The notes under the pieces are model-generated. The model worked only from the letters and a program-made list of their open reading frames with translations. It was not told the DNA's origin and searched no databases. DNA of 64,000 bases from Tritrichomonas musculus (taxonomy: Eukaryota > Parabasalia > Tritrichomonadida > Tritrichomonadidae), in NCBI GenBank assembly GCA_039105265.1, contig JAPFFF010000009.1:2170001-2234000 (forward strand). The letters run 5' to 3'. The position numbers were made by a program, and so were the translations under genes. Every line of letters starts with the position of its first letter. Position 1 is the stretch's first letter. Below are positions 48,171 through 58,086 of the stretch, one piece after another.

Positions 48171-51100
48171 TTAATCTATGATAAAATTATCAAATGAATC
48201 ATCAGAATCTGTTTCTATTTGATTTTTCTTTTTTGAATTTCCTCTAACTCTATAAGAGCCACTCGGCATGTAAGAATCATTATCTGCGCCTGGTCCAAAA
48301 ATGCTTCCACCACTCTTCTTCTTATTCTTTGGTGGATTATTAACTACAAAAGTTATCTTCTTCAACTGAGGCAAAGCAAATTCAACTCTCCATTCGTCAT
48401 CAGATAAATCGTATGGATTGTCAAATGCTCCACTACCTACGCTACTTGCTTTAACCTGGTCACGGTCTGTATTCGACAAATATTTAGATAGCTCAGATAA
48501 GCTAAAAACCCAATCAGGAATATCAGTAGAAGCTGAACTTCTTCTAATTTTTTCGCCTCTCAAAAATTGAATGTCTGCGACCGAAAATAGCTTCAAAAAT
48601 CCAAATCTTTTATCAATCAAAATAGAATTCATTGAATCTAAGCCATATGTTAAAATCAATTGAAAAAGTCTCTTTTCGCAAGAATCAGTCCAAAATAAAT
48701 TATTTTCATCATCTTCTAATTCGTCTTCGTTTTTCGGTATCATTTCGAGTTCATTCAAACGATTTTTCAATCGATTCAAAAGTTCAATTCTTGATTTTAT
48801 TTCGTCGCTTGTTTTTGACGGTATAGTTGTCCATGTAACTTTTTGATTGGCTACTGTTTCAGGGGCATCTAAAAGCTTATGAAGGCCTTTGGGAATAATT
48901 ATCTGTCCTTTTCTCCTCTCAAGGCACATTCTACGTAATTGTGCCGTAAATGCGAGTGTTTCTGTCGTTGCTTTACTAAGAAGACAAGTTTTTGAGTGAA
49001 GTTCGATTGGATTTTCAGTTGAAAAAGGAAAGTTCCTCAAAGTCGATACAATTGAAAGAAATTCAGGCTCAGTCCACCATGAAAAATGATAAGCGCATGA
49101 ATCTTTATGACTCAAAATAAGGTCCGTTCTCATGTAGTTGATGATTACCATTACTCGATCAATGAATGGGTCAAATAACTCATAAGAGACGATATTATTA
49201 AAAATTTCCTTGTCTTTTTCGATATCAAATCCGTTTTTATTATTAGGGTCAATTGGGGGTGGGGCCAATTTTTCAAATGGGAACTGTTTTTCTAATTGTA
49301 GCCAAAAATGGGCGATAAGCTTCATCTCAATAATAGACAAAAATTCTGTTGCCTTATTAAAAAGTTCGTCCCTTAAAAAGCGGATTGGTTGGATGTCGAT
49401 ATCGATCTCTTGCTCGTTTTCTGATAGGTCAATCCAGTGATGCTTGTTGGAGCAGAAGAGAATTTTGAGTTGATATTCTGGATAATCAGTGAGAAGTTGT
49501 TTGATGAGAACAGGAAAGTAGGAAATACTTTGTGGATTCAATGCACGAAAAGCAAAAATAATCAAATTAACGGCAAATTGTTCAACCTGTTCAATGGCAT
49601 GATCAGGTAAGAGTGCTGCTATTGGTTCAATATGTCCATATCCATACACTTTCAATTTTTCGTAAATAAGTAGTGCTGATCTCTGGTCTAATGAAAGTTC
49701 TCTTGAACGTGATCTTTTGGCCCTTCGTGAGTAGCCATCATCAACTTCAACTGGAAATGATTCAATGAAGGCATCATCTGGGGTTCCATCACTATAGTCA
49801 ATGGGTTGCTTGAGTGGTGCTTCTAGTCTGTCAAGGGCTGGAAGACTGAAGTCTGTCGCAACAGTTGATATGAATGGTAGCAAATCACTCAAATTAATAG
49901 ATGTGGCTTCTTCTTCATTGATGATAAAGAATCCATTTTCATTTACAATTTCAGGTGGTTCTTTTAATGGTGGCTCTGGATTTTCGAGATTACTTTTCTC
50001 ATTAATCGGTTCTGACCCTAAAAGCGTCAGCCAAAGGCCTAGCTTTCTTTGAGCTCGAACAAACATTTCATGTTCATAAGTTTGATATGTGATGAGACGT
50101 AGAACATCAACTTTTTGAGTCTGACCAATACGATGGCATCGCCCTTGAGCTTGAAGATCATTTTGAGGGTTCCAGTCGGGATCAAAGATAATTGTAGTGT
50201 TTGCAACAGTGAGATTTAATCCTTCTGATCCGGCCCGAGTTGAAATTAAAAATATAAAATCATCAGAATCTTCAGCTGAAAATTTGGCAATGGATGCATT
50301 TTTCTCTGTTTCACCCATCTGACCAATTAACATTTGGCACTTATAGCCTCGTAAGTTGCAATATTCTTGAAGAAGTACAAGAAGTTTAACTCTTTGACTG
50401 AAAATTAAAATTTTGTGGCCTGAATGATGTAAATTTTTAAGAACGACGTCTAACCATTGAAATTTTGATGAACAAGCAAGAATTAATTCGAGACGTGATA
50501 AATTATTAAATTTTTTGGAATAGAATTCTTCTGCTCCTTCAACGAGAAACGGATGAGAGCAGACTTTCTGAATGGCATTTGTTTCATGAGATGAATCAAT
50601 TTCTACTTCAGAAGTTTGAATTCCTTTTATTCTCCATAATTTATGAAGTTTAATTAATCTGATCATTTCTTTCTGAATACGAGTAAGTGAGATAAATGCA
50701 ACACGCTCTTCTTTGGGAGCTATTGTTCTTTCCGCTTCTGATAACGATCTACGTAGAAGGTGTGGATGAATCATATTTCGTGCTACTTTGACAGTTTCGG
50801 GACTAAGGCTATCAACATCATTTTCAAGCCATGATGGAGTATCCGAAAAGTATGAAGGGGATACAAAACGAAGTAGAGTCCAAAGTTCGCCTAATGAATT
50901 CTGAATTGGGGTTCCTGTCAAGATGATCCTTTGCTTAGCTTTTAAATTTGACATTGCGTTGTTCTTCTTTCCTGTGGAATTTTTAATTCGATGTCCTTCA
51001 TCTACAACAAGAACTTCCCACAAGTATTGATTTAAAAAAGCAACATCTTTTAAAAGAACATCATAAGAAATAAGAAGAATATTGAAATTAATCACATTAG

Positions 51101-52589
51101 GAATGGGATTTCCAGATGTATCAAGAAATGGAAACATATATGTTCTCATTAGTTTACGTTGTGCCGGACCTGAGTTGTAAGCTATGTAACGAAGATTTGT
51201 CCAACGTTCAATTTCATCACACCATTGTTTAAAACAGTTAGTCCGAACGGTAATCAAAAACGGACCATGCCAATTTGTCTGTTTATTTAAATATGATAAG
51301 AAAGATAAAATTTGAATGGTTTTGCCTAAACCCATCTCATCTGCTAAAATAGAGCCATGTCCAGCTTTCCAGCATTGAAGGAGCCATTTAAGGCCTTCTA
51401 ATTGATATTCTCTCATCTCACTACCTTCTGGTTTTGAGACAATAGTCTTTGTGGTTGGAAGAGGAAGCATAACTGTAGGTATAGGTGGATTAATTAAAGG
51501 AACCTGAACACGATTTTGGAAGTATAGTTTAGCTTGTGATTCGTTGGCGTGATCCCAGTAAAAAACCATATTTGTTTCGTATGTAAATTTAAAGAGATAT
51601 TCGTAGTTAATGCCATTAAACCGATGAGCAACAATGCAAGTTAACGGTGAATTTTCTGGAATTACTAAAGGAGTTAGATTGTAACGTTGGAGAAGGGATT
51701 TTGAATTGCTGTAGTTTGGCATTTGATTCTCGGGTATCCATTGGCAAAGTTCTGATTCTTGAAATTTAATTAAATATTCTGTTTGATTACTTCTGCTTCT
51801 TGAAGCATATATTTTTTCGATTCTTTGAGTGTTATTATTTGTTACAGAAATACTTGTGTCATCTTCATCATCAAAATCTTCGAAATCTTCGTCTTCATTA
51901 TAATTGATATGCCTTCGATTTTCGCGAACTTCTGTACGAAGAGCAATTAAATCTTTAGGAATATAATCATCAGCAAAAGATTCAAAATCATTTCCTGAAG
52001 CTTCTTTCGTTTCCTTTTTTTTCTGTTTTGGTACAACAACTGTATATTCAGTATCAATTTTTCGGGGACGACCTCGCTTTTTAGGTGGGTCATTGGGATT
52101 TGGTGGTGGCTTTGTTTGTGGTTTCTGTGGCTTAAAATTCATTTGAGAAAGAGAATTTTGGAGTAATTGATTCTGCGCAAATCTTTGAACGTATTCCAAT
52201 AAAAGAGGATTATGTTGAATATGTTGATGATATGAATTAGGGTTAATTAGTTGTTGACGATTTTGATTGAATTGTTGAGCTGTATTTTGAATTCGATTCA
52301 ATAAATTGTCATTTGGAGGAGGTTGAAAATTATTTTGAATGTAGATATTTGAATTATTACTTTGAGGAGCTGGTGGTAAAATCGAATTTAATGAATTCTG
52401 TGGGTGATAAACAACTTGAGGCTTCTGATAATTATATACTTTTTGTTGTTGCGGTTGGTAATTCATTTGTTGCTGATGATAATTATCATACATATGTTGT
52501 ACCTGGGGTATCGTTGGAATTGAGTAAGATGGGGATTTATCTGGTGCATTTTGTTGTGAGTGATTTTGAGGAAACATAAATCCATCCAT
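48171..52589 (-). CDS. CHD-type SNF2 chromatin remodelling ATPase
   Basis: The N-terminal 165 residues are Gln/Asn/Pro-rich; an AT-hook-like KKRGRPRK follows at about 168-177. Two chromodomain-like segments occupy about 258-365 (IEKIYASRSRSNQTEYLIKF, CQWIPENQMPNY; then the second, weaker). The SNF2 motor follows: ADEMGLGKTIQ near 415, the Walker B box DEGH near 529 (DEAH in most relatives), LTGTPIQNSLGELW, and in the second lobe STRAGSEGLNL and QGRCHRIGQT near 820. The C-terminal third contains a helical region that may bind linker DNA (SANT/SLIDE-like), and a basic tail. Tandem chromodomains plus motor define the CHD family, which slides nucleosomes in the nucleus. Confidence 0.9.
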   Translation of the reverse strand: MDGFMFPQNHSQQNAPDKSPSYSIPTIPQVQHMYDNYHQQQMNYQPQQQKVYNYQKPQVVYHPQNSLNSILPPAPQSNNSNIYIQNNFQPPPNDNLLNRIQNTAQQFNQNRQQLINPNSYHQHIQHNPLLLEYVQRFAQNQLLQNSLSQMNFKPQKPQTKPPPNPNDPPKKRGRPRKIDTEYTVVVPKQKKKETKEASGNDFESFADDYIPKDLIALRTEVRENRRHINYNEDEDFEDFDDEDDTSISVTNNNTQRIEKIYASRSRSNQTEYLIKFQESELCQWIPENQMPNYSNSKSLLQRYNLTPLVIPENSPLTCIVAHRFNGINYEYLFKFTYETNMVFYWDHANESQAKLYFQNRVQVPLINPPIPTVMLPLPTTKTIVSKPEGSEMREYQLEGLKWLLQCWKAGHGSILADEMGLGKTIQILSFLSYLNKQTNWHGPFLITVRTNCFKQWCDEIERWTNLRYIAYNSGPAQRKLMRTYMFPFLDTSGNPIPNVINFNILLISYDVLLKDVAFLNQYLWEVLVVDEGHRIKNSTGKKNNAMSNLKAKQRIILTGTPIQNSLGELWTLLRFVSPSYFSDTPSWLENDVDSLSPETVKVARNMIHPHLLRRSLSEAERTIAPKEERVAFISLTRIQKEMIRLIKLHKLWRIKGIQTSEVEIDSSHETNAIQKVCSHPFLVEGAEEFYSKKFNNLSRLELILACSSKFQWLDVVLKNLHHSGHKILIFSQRVKLLVLLQEYCNLRGYKCQMLIGQMGETEKNASIAKFSAEDSDDFIFLISTRAGSEGLNLTVANTTIIFDPDWNPQNDLQAQGRCHRIGQTQKVDVLRLITYQTYEHEMFVRAQRKLGLWLTLLGSEPINEKSNLENPEPPLKEPPEIVNENGFFIINEEEATSINLSDLLPFISTVATDFSLPALDRLEAPLKQPIDYSDGTPDDAFIESFPVEVDDGYSRRAKRSRSRELSLDQRSALLIYEKLKVYGYGHIEPIAALLPDHAIEQVEQFAVNLIIFAFRALNPQSISYFPVLIKQLLTDYPEYQLKILFCSNKHHWIDLSENEQEIDIDIQPIRFLRDELFNKATEFLSIIEMKLIAHFWLQLEKQFPFEKLAPPPIDPNNKNGFDIEKDKEIFNNIVSYELFDPFIDRVMVIINYMRTDLILSHKDSCAYHFSWWTEPEFLSIVSTLRNFPFSTENPIELHSKTCLLSKATTETLAFTAQLRRMCLERRKGQIIIPKGLHKLLDAPETVANQKVTWTTIPSKTSDEIKSRIELLNRLKNRLNELEMIPKNEDELEDDENNLFWTDSCEKRLFQLILTYGLDSMNSILIDKRFGFLKLFSVADIQFLRGEKIRRSSASTDIPDWVFSLSELSKYLSNTDRDQVKASSVGSGAFDNPYDLSDDEWRVEFALPQLKKITFVVNNPPKNKKKSGGSIFGPGADNDSYMPSGSYRVRGNSKKKNQIETDSDDSFDNFIID

Positions 52590-53513
52590 TTTTTCTTCAA
52601 TTATTTGAATTTAAAATTTTTAATATGGTCGAATCAATTATTAATTGAATTGCATCAAAAAAAGAGAATTCAAATTTCAATTGTTTATCTTATTTGTTTG
52701 ATTGATTGAAAAAAAAATGATTTATTTTGATTCATTATTTCAAAATTGTTCATTTCAGCTTTCAAATGATGCATAATACTTTTTCTCTTTTATACACAAA
52801 TAATTCATTTTTTTGCTGATGATTATTATTTAAAATAATAATTGAACAATCATATAAATTATTAGTATTATGCATTCATCTATTTTATTACACTCTAATA
52901 TATTAAAGGAAGAGGAGGAAGTTATATAAATATATTAAAATCATTGAAGAAATAAAAAAATTTTTTAATTATTTAATTATTTAAGGCCAAACACTAATGA
53001 AATGAAATAAATAATAGCAATTTAAATCAAAAATAAGTAATAAGTTATGAAATCCTAATTAAAATTTTGGGTATTTGTCTAATATTTTTATAAGGTTTGA
53101 CTGTAATTTTTTTGTTAAAATTTTGATGCTCTTATTCGATATATAAATATAAATAAAAAAATGGCTGAGATGTATAAATGACAAATCAAAAAATGCTCAA
53201 TATAAATCATTTAAAAAAAATTAAATTTGATTATGTATTAGTTGGTTAAGGTAGGAAATAATGATTATTTTTCTTTTAAAAGAGATTTATCAAAGTATTG
53301 TTGAATCATTTGATATGATATTGAATGTATCTAGGACTGAACAGCATTTCATGTGGAAAATTTGTTTGATTGCGAAAGAATTGTTCTTCGATTTATAAAT
53401 TTTGGATGAATTTATCAAGGTTAAAAACGTTCAATTGATTTTCATAAAAAATGATCTTGATGCATTCAAAAAATGAATTTTTTCAAAAGTTTACTCGTAC
53501 AGAATATCTTTAA
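52590..53513. other. divergent intergenic region
   Basis: Shared 5' region of the CHD gene (leftward) and the GAP gene (rightward). Very AT-rich; no RNA gene, repeat or ORF that I can support. Confidence 0.35.
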
Positions 53514-56500
53514 ATGACGCAAACGCAAGCAGATCAACAACTTTGTTCTATTTCAAAAAAGTTTTTAGATTTTTTGATGAGTCAGCAAGAAGTTAAAGCT
53601 GAACGAATTAGTTCTTATTTTGATAGTGTTAGGCAAATTAATGTCATCTACCCTCCAATCGAAGAATTGCATCAAACAAGGCCAGAATTAATCAAACAAA
53701 TTGTTATTTGTCTCAAAGGCTTTCTCGCTTACCCGAACCTCGTTGATGTAATATATAAAACAATTATTCAAACTATTTCATCGATTTCTTATGTAGTTCC
53801 TAGTCCAGTAGATAAATTCAAGGATATTTTTGGTGATTATTTTTTTAGATGCAACTATAAAGATAAAGATAGTGCGATTGATTTTCTCCTTGCGACACTG
53901 AGCGAAATTAGAGTAATGAATCCATCATTTTGGTGGTATTTACTTTGTACTTATGAAATTAGCGATAGGAGTGATCCATATTTGCTTAGATTGAAAATGT
54001 TCTTAGAACAATTTGTTAAGAAGCAGTTTCCTATGATTTCATTAGCCAACAAAAACACCCTTACCTACTTAATTTATCAATTTGAGAGTGAATCCAGTTC
54101 AGCAATTAAGCTTGAAATTATTAAAAATGCTTTACTATTATCAATGCCAATTACACCTAAGTTCGTTGATGAATCAAAAAATTTGTCATCTGTCTCAGTT
54201 TTTGATTCTGAAAGCAAAAGTCAAACTTTCCAGATTTTACAAATTATTTATAATATGGGAAAAGAAACATTTGCAAGTTTCTTAAAAGTGATAACTATCT
54301 TTATTAACCAGTTAGATTTAAAAAGAACTACATGTATCTCAAACGATCAACCGATTGACTCGCTAATGACACCTGAGACATGGGCCTATGAATTACTTCG
54401 TTTTCGTTATATTTTGCATTTATCACTTTCTTTATTCACAGATAAAAGGGAATTTAGTGTAATTTTCAAGAATGTTATATCGGAAATAAAGAACGAATCT
54501 ATAAAGATCCTCCTTATTTTTGCAATTCAGCTCGACTCGCATGACAATGTTATTATCACGGCCAATAGTTCCAATCAAGATTATGTTAAAAATGTTATTG
54601 CATTTATTGGCCATTTGTCTGTAATTTTTGCACCAATTTTCCTTAAAATAAATGATAAAGAAATCATAACTTTTTCAGAATCATGTAAAAACAAGAATAA
54701 ACGATTAAAGATATTCACAAAGGAAGCTAAATTCATGGAAGAATCATCAAAAATCTGTACAGATCCGTTACGATTAGAAAAGCTCTTGTGTGAAATGGAA
54801 AGTACCAAATGTCATATACATAGTAATTCTCCATCTCTTCTTCTCAGCTTGAAAACAGGACCAGAATGGCAATATGAAGAAGCACTAAATTATGTTAATA
54901 CAATTTTAGATGCTTATCGACATTATGAAAGCGAATTAGTTTATATATTTATTTCACGAATCGCTGTTATTCAGAGCTTTTTGATCAACCAAGGTCTGGG
55001 AATTGATCATCATTTTTTGGCCAAGAACTTTTTTGATCGTTGTCTTACAGAAACAACAGTTGAAAGGATTCGTAGTGCATTTATGATTGTAGAATCATCG
55101 TCTTTCACTGAAGATTTTACAGAAGAGCAGTGCCATAATTGGGTTCAATTTTTAGTAAAAGGATTTCAATCGAATGATCCTTTAGTTTGTTCAGCAACAT
55201 CGAAAGTTTTCTTACACTGCTTAACCCATTTAACTGCTGAATCTTTCTGCCTAATTGAACTGTTTTTAAAAGTTAATCCTAATCCTCAAGTTGATTATTT
55301 GACAATTTTAACCTCGATTTATTCACTTTGTCTCACAAATGAGTCAATTGACAACAGAACTCAAATGATGGAGACAATTATGAAGCATTTCAAAAAGTTC
55401 ATAAATGAACTTCCTCGAAATGAAGTCACTCTTGGTTTATTAACGACTCTTCTTTTCGAGGAAGTCACTTATGAAAATACTGAAAAAGTTTCTACCGGAC
55501 TAACTGAGGCATTCGATATATTCCTCAATAAAGACGAACAAGAAAGTGGAAGTGGAAATGAGCCTCCTGAGCCATTAAGAATGCTTAGCATCTTTCCTAA
55601 TTATTTTGATATTATTAACAAGAAATATCCTACATTCTTCAACCAATTAATTGATTGTATTGTTAAAATTGTTAATAATCCAAAAACAGATTTAAATTTA
55701 TTCCAGCTTTTAGCAGATACTCTTGTAGATACAATTCTTCTATTGGATAATTCTGACAGAATGTTCGGAAATGTTCTTAGTCGAATAAATCTGATCAAAA
55801 CTCTTCACGCTAGAGAAGATTCCTTTGATAAAAATGAAAAAAACGATAATAAAGATCAATCCAATCTCTCAAATAGTGAAGTCGAAAAATGCATGATTTT
55901 ACTTACTTGTATTGATCAATTTATGGCTAGATCAAATCAACCATATAAAGATTTGGTGGATTCGAAAATACCAATTCCTGGAACTAGTAAAGTTGGTGGT
56001 CTAACTACTGGAAATTTAATGACTTCGGGTGTTAGTTCTCCTTCCATGATTGGAACTTCAAATGCTATCAGTGCTTTCCCAGACATTGAAAAATCAAACT
56101 TTTGTGCTTATATAATTAATAGTCGTTATTCAATACTTAAAGTTTTGTTTGATGAATCAGCTGAAAAAACAGCAGATGTTGTTGTTAATGATCCTTCTAT
56201 TGCAGTTTATGCAAAAACGATGACAGGGTCATATGGATATAATGTGAAATTGAACAAAAGAATCATGAAGACTGAAGATAAAGAAATAAAAGAAGTAAAT
56301 GTTCCTGATCATAGAGATAAGCTAGAATCAGATTTCAACAAAAACTTTATTGCTTTTGCTGGTGAATATTTTCAAATTGATCAAGAAAACTTCAAAAATT
56401 TTGAAGAGACAATTGAGCATTCCTACGACCAAGATATCATAAAAGATTTTGGAATAGAAACCTTTACTAAATTTGAGACTGTAAAACCTTTCGAAAAAAC

Positions 56501-57710
56501 AATCTTGCAACCAGTTCCTATAACCGTTGGAATTCAAGAAAAAGATGAAGGTGCTGAAGTTCTTTATCCATCTTGTCAAGCAACAGCTTTCTTTGAGTCA
56601 ATTGTACTAGATTCTCAAGTATCAGATCAAAATTCTAAAAAGTGTCCACCGAATTTCAAATTGAATTACGAATATAATCAATCAGATCAATCACAGTCTA
56701 GTGACCCTTCAAGTCCTACATCCCCATCGCAATCAGCAGCTGATGGTTCAAGTCAGGCAGAATTTAATGAAGATGCCAAAAATGCTAATAACAATGATAG
56801 CGCTAATCCAGGAGGAAACAATGAATCATTGTCAACTCCAACAAGTCAGACTGAAGATCATTCAACTCCATCGAATCTAAGTGACTCAAATCAAGAAGAA
56901 GAACCTGGACTTGCTCAGCTAAGAATGTTGATGGAAAAGAAGAAGAAAGAGAAACAATTACAAAAACAGATGCAAATGCAAAATTCTAATCCAGCATCTT
57001 CTCTCGTCATCAAGAATCACTTCCCTCTTCTGGATATTGCTTCATCTAACATTTTCAGTTCTCCTCTTCGTGAAACAATTAAAATCGGATTTTTATACGT
57101 TAAAAATGGGCAAGCAGATCAGAATTCAATTCTTCAAAATAGATGGGATCAAGTATCACCAGAATTTCGATCATTCATCGCTTCAATTGGTAAAATAATT
57201 GATTTATCAACGCACCAAGGTTTTTCAGGTAAACTTGATAATTCCGGATTTTCAAATGGACGATATCAATTATACTTTTCCACAAATCGACTTGAAGTTA
57301 TGTATCATGTTGCGCCACTTTTGCCAACTGATCCAAAAGATGTTCAACAAATCTACAAAAAGAGGCATATTGGAAATGATAACGTTCATGTTGTTTGGTC
57401 AGAACATGCATTTGATTATGAAGCAACCACTATTACTTCCCAATTTAATGATGCTCATATTATTATTTATCCTATTCCTTCAATCAAAGATTTCTTCAGA
57501 GTAGTTATTTACAGAAAAAGTCCTGATTATCATTTTGGTCCATTAAACGGTGAAGGAATCGTGAGTGCTAGAGCTTTACCAGATCTTGTTAGATGGACTT
57601 CTGTATTTAGCGATAGAGTATCCCGAATGAAAACATCAACAAGTTATAAATTACCAAACCAACTATTGAGCGATTCTATAAGAGATGTACTTCAACTCAA
57701 ACAAAAATAG
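53514..57710 (+). CDS. Rap/Ran-GAP domain protein (tuberin/RalGAP-like)
   Basis: 1398 residues: a long helical-repeat N-terminal region (1-800), a low-complexity Ser/Asn/Gln-rich linker (about 1060-1150) and a C-terminal Rap/Ran-GAP domain (about 1180-1375). The GAP domain shows DLSTHQGFSGKLD, LEVMYHVAPLLPTD and KKRHIGNDNVHVVWSE, the last with the Asn that acts as the catalytic thumb in this family. This layout is that of tuberin (TSC2), RalGAP-alpha and relatives, which switch off Rheb, Ral or Rap GTPases. Which GTPase is served here cannot be told; Rheb/TOR signalling or Ral/Rap-like traffic are both possible. Confidence 0.85.
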   Translation: MTQTQADQQLCSISKKFLDFLMSQQEVKAERISSYFDSVRQINVIYPPIEELHQTRPELIKQIVICLKGFLAYPNLVDVIYKTIIQTISSISYVVPSPVDKFKDIFGDYFFRCNYKDKDSAIDFLLATLSEIRVMNPSFWWYLLCTYEISDRSDPYLLRLKMFLEQFVKKQFPMISLANKNTLTYLIYQFESESSSAIKLEIIKNALLLSMPITPKFVDESKNLSSVSVFDSESKSQTFQILQIIYNMGKETFASFLKVITIFINQLDLKRTTCISNDQPIDSLMTPETWAYELLRFRYILHLSLSLFTDKREFSVIFKNVISEIKNESIKILLIFAIQLDSHDNVIITANSSNQDYVKNVIAFIGHLSVIFAPIFLKINDKEIITFSESCKNKNKRLKIFTKEAKFMEESSKICTDPLRLEKLLCEMESTKCHIHSNSPSLLLSLKTGPEWQYEEALNYVNTILDAYRHYESELVYIFISRIAVIQSFLINQGLGIDHHFLAKNFFDRCLTETTVERIRSAFMIVESSSFTEDFTEEQCHNWVQFLVKGFQSNDPLVCSATSKVFLHCLTHLTAESFCLIELFLKVNPNPQVDYLTILTSIYSLCLTNESIDNRTQMMETIMKHFKKFINELPRNEVTLGLLTTLLFEEVTYENTEKVSTGLTEAFDIFLNKDEQESGSGNEPPEPLRMLSIFPNYFDIINKKYPTFFNQLIDCIVKIVNNPKTDLNLFQLLADTLVDTILLLDNSDRMFGNVLSRINLIKTLHAREDSFDKNEKNDNKDQSNLSNSEVEKCMILLTCIDQFMARSNQPYKDLVDSKIPIPGTSKVGGLTTGNLMTSGVSSPSMIGTSNAISAFPDIEKSNFCAYIINSRYSILKVLFDESAEKTADVVVNDPSIAVYAKTMTGSYGYNVKLNKRIMKTEDKEIKEVNVPDHRDKLESDFNKNFIAFAGEYFQIDQENFKNFEETIEHSYDQDIIKDFGIETFTKFETVKPFEKTILQPVPITVGIQEKDEGAEVLYPSCQATAFFESIVLDSQVSDQNSKKCPPNFKLNYEYNQSDQSQSSDPSSPTSPSQSAADGSSQAEFNEDAKNANNNDSANPGGNNESLSTPTSQTEDHSTPSNLSDSNQEEEPGLAQLRMLMEKKKKEKQLQKQMQMQNSNPASSLVIKNHFPLLDIASSNIFSSPLRETIKIGFLYVKNGQADQNSILQNRWDQVSPEFRSFIASIGKIIDLSTHQGFSGKLDNSGFSNGRYQLYFSTNRLEVMYHVAPLLPTDPKDVQQIYKKRHIGNDNVHVVWSEHAFDYEATTITSQFNDAHIIIYPIPSIKDFFRVVIYRKSPDYHFGPLNGEGIVSARALPDLVRWTSVFSDRVSRMKTSTSYKLPNQLLSDSIRDVLQLKQK

Positions 57711-58086
57711 AGTTGAATGAGCGATATTGTTAATTATTTTTTGTTACTTTTGTTCATTATTTTTTTTAAAATTTGTAACTTTATTATATAAATTGATTTT
57801 TGGCTACAATTTGCATATATTTTAAATGTTTTTATATTTTTATAAGCATGTTATTAAATCAATATTGTCAAAATTAAGTTTTACATCATTGTATATAAAT
57901 GATGGTCAGCTTTAAATATCTAAATAAATATTATAAAAAGCATTTCAATAAAGCAATATCTGAATGATTTATGATGGCAATGGGTTTTTTTCTTTTCAGA
58001 TAAAAAAAAAAAGAAAAGAAATTATTTATTAGTTTTTTTATTTTTTTAATTTCAAAAAATTCCCATTATTTCCCAGTTTAATGAAA
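57711..58086. other. convergent intergenic spacer
   Basis: AT-rich with T runs and A runs (about 58003-58013). No gene. Confidence 0.4.
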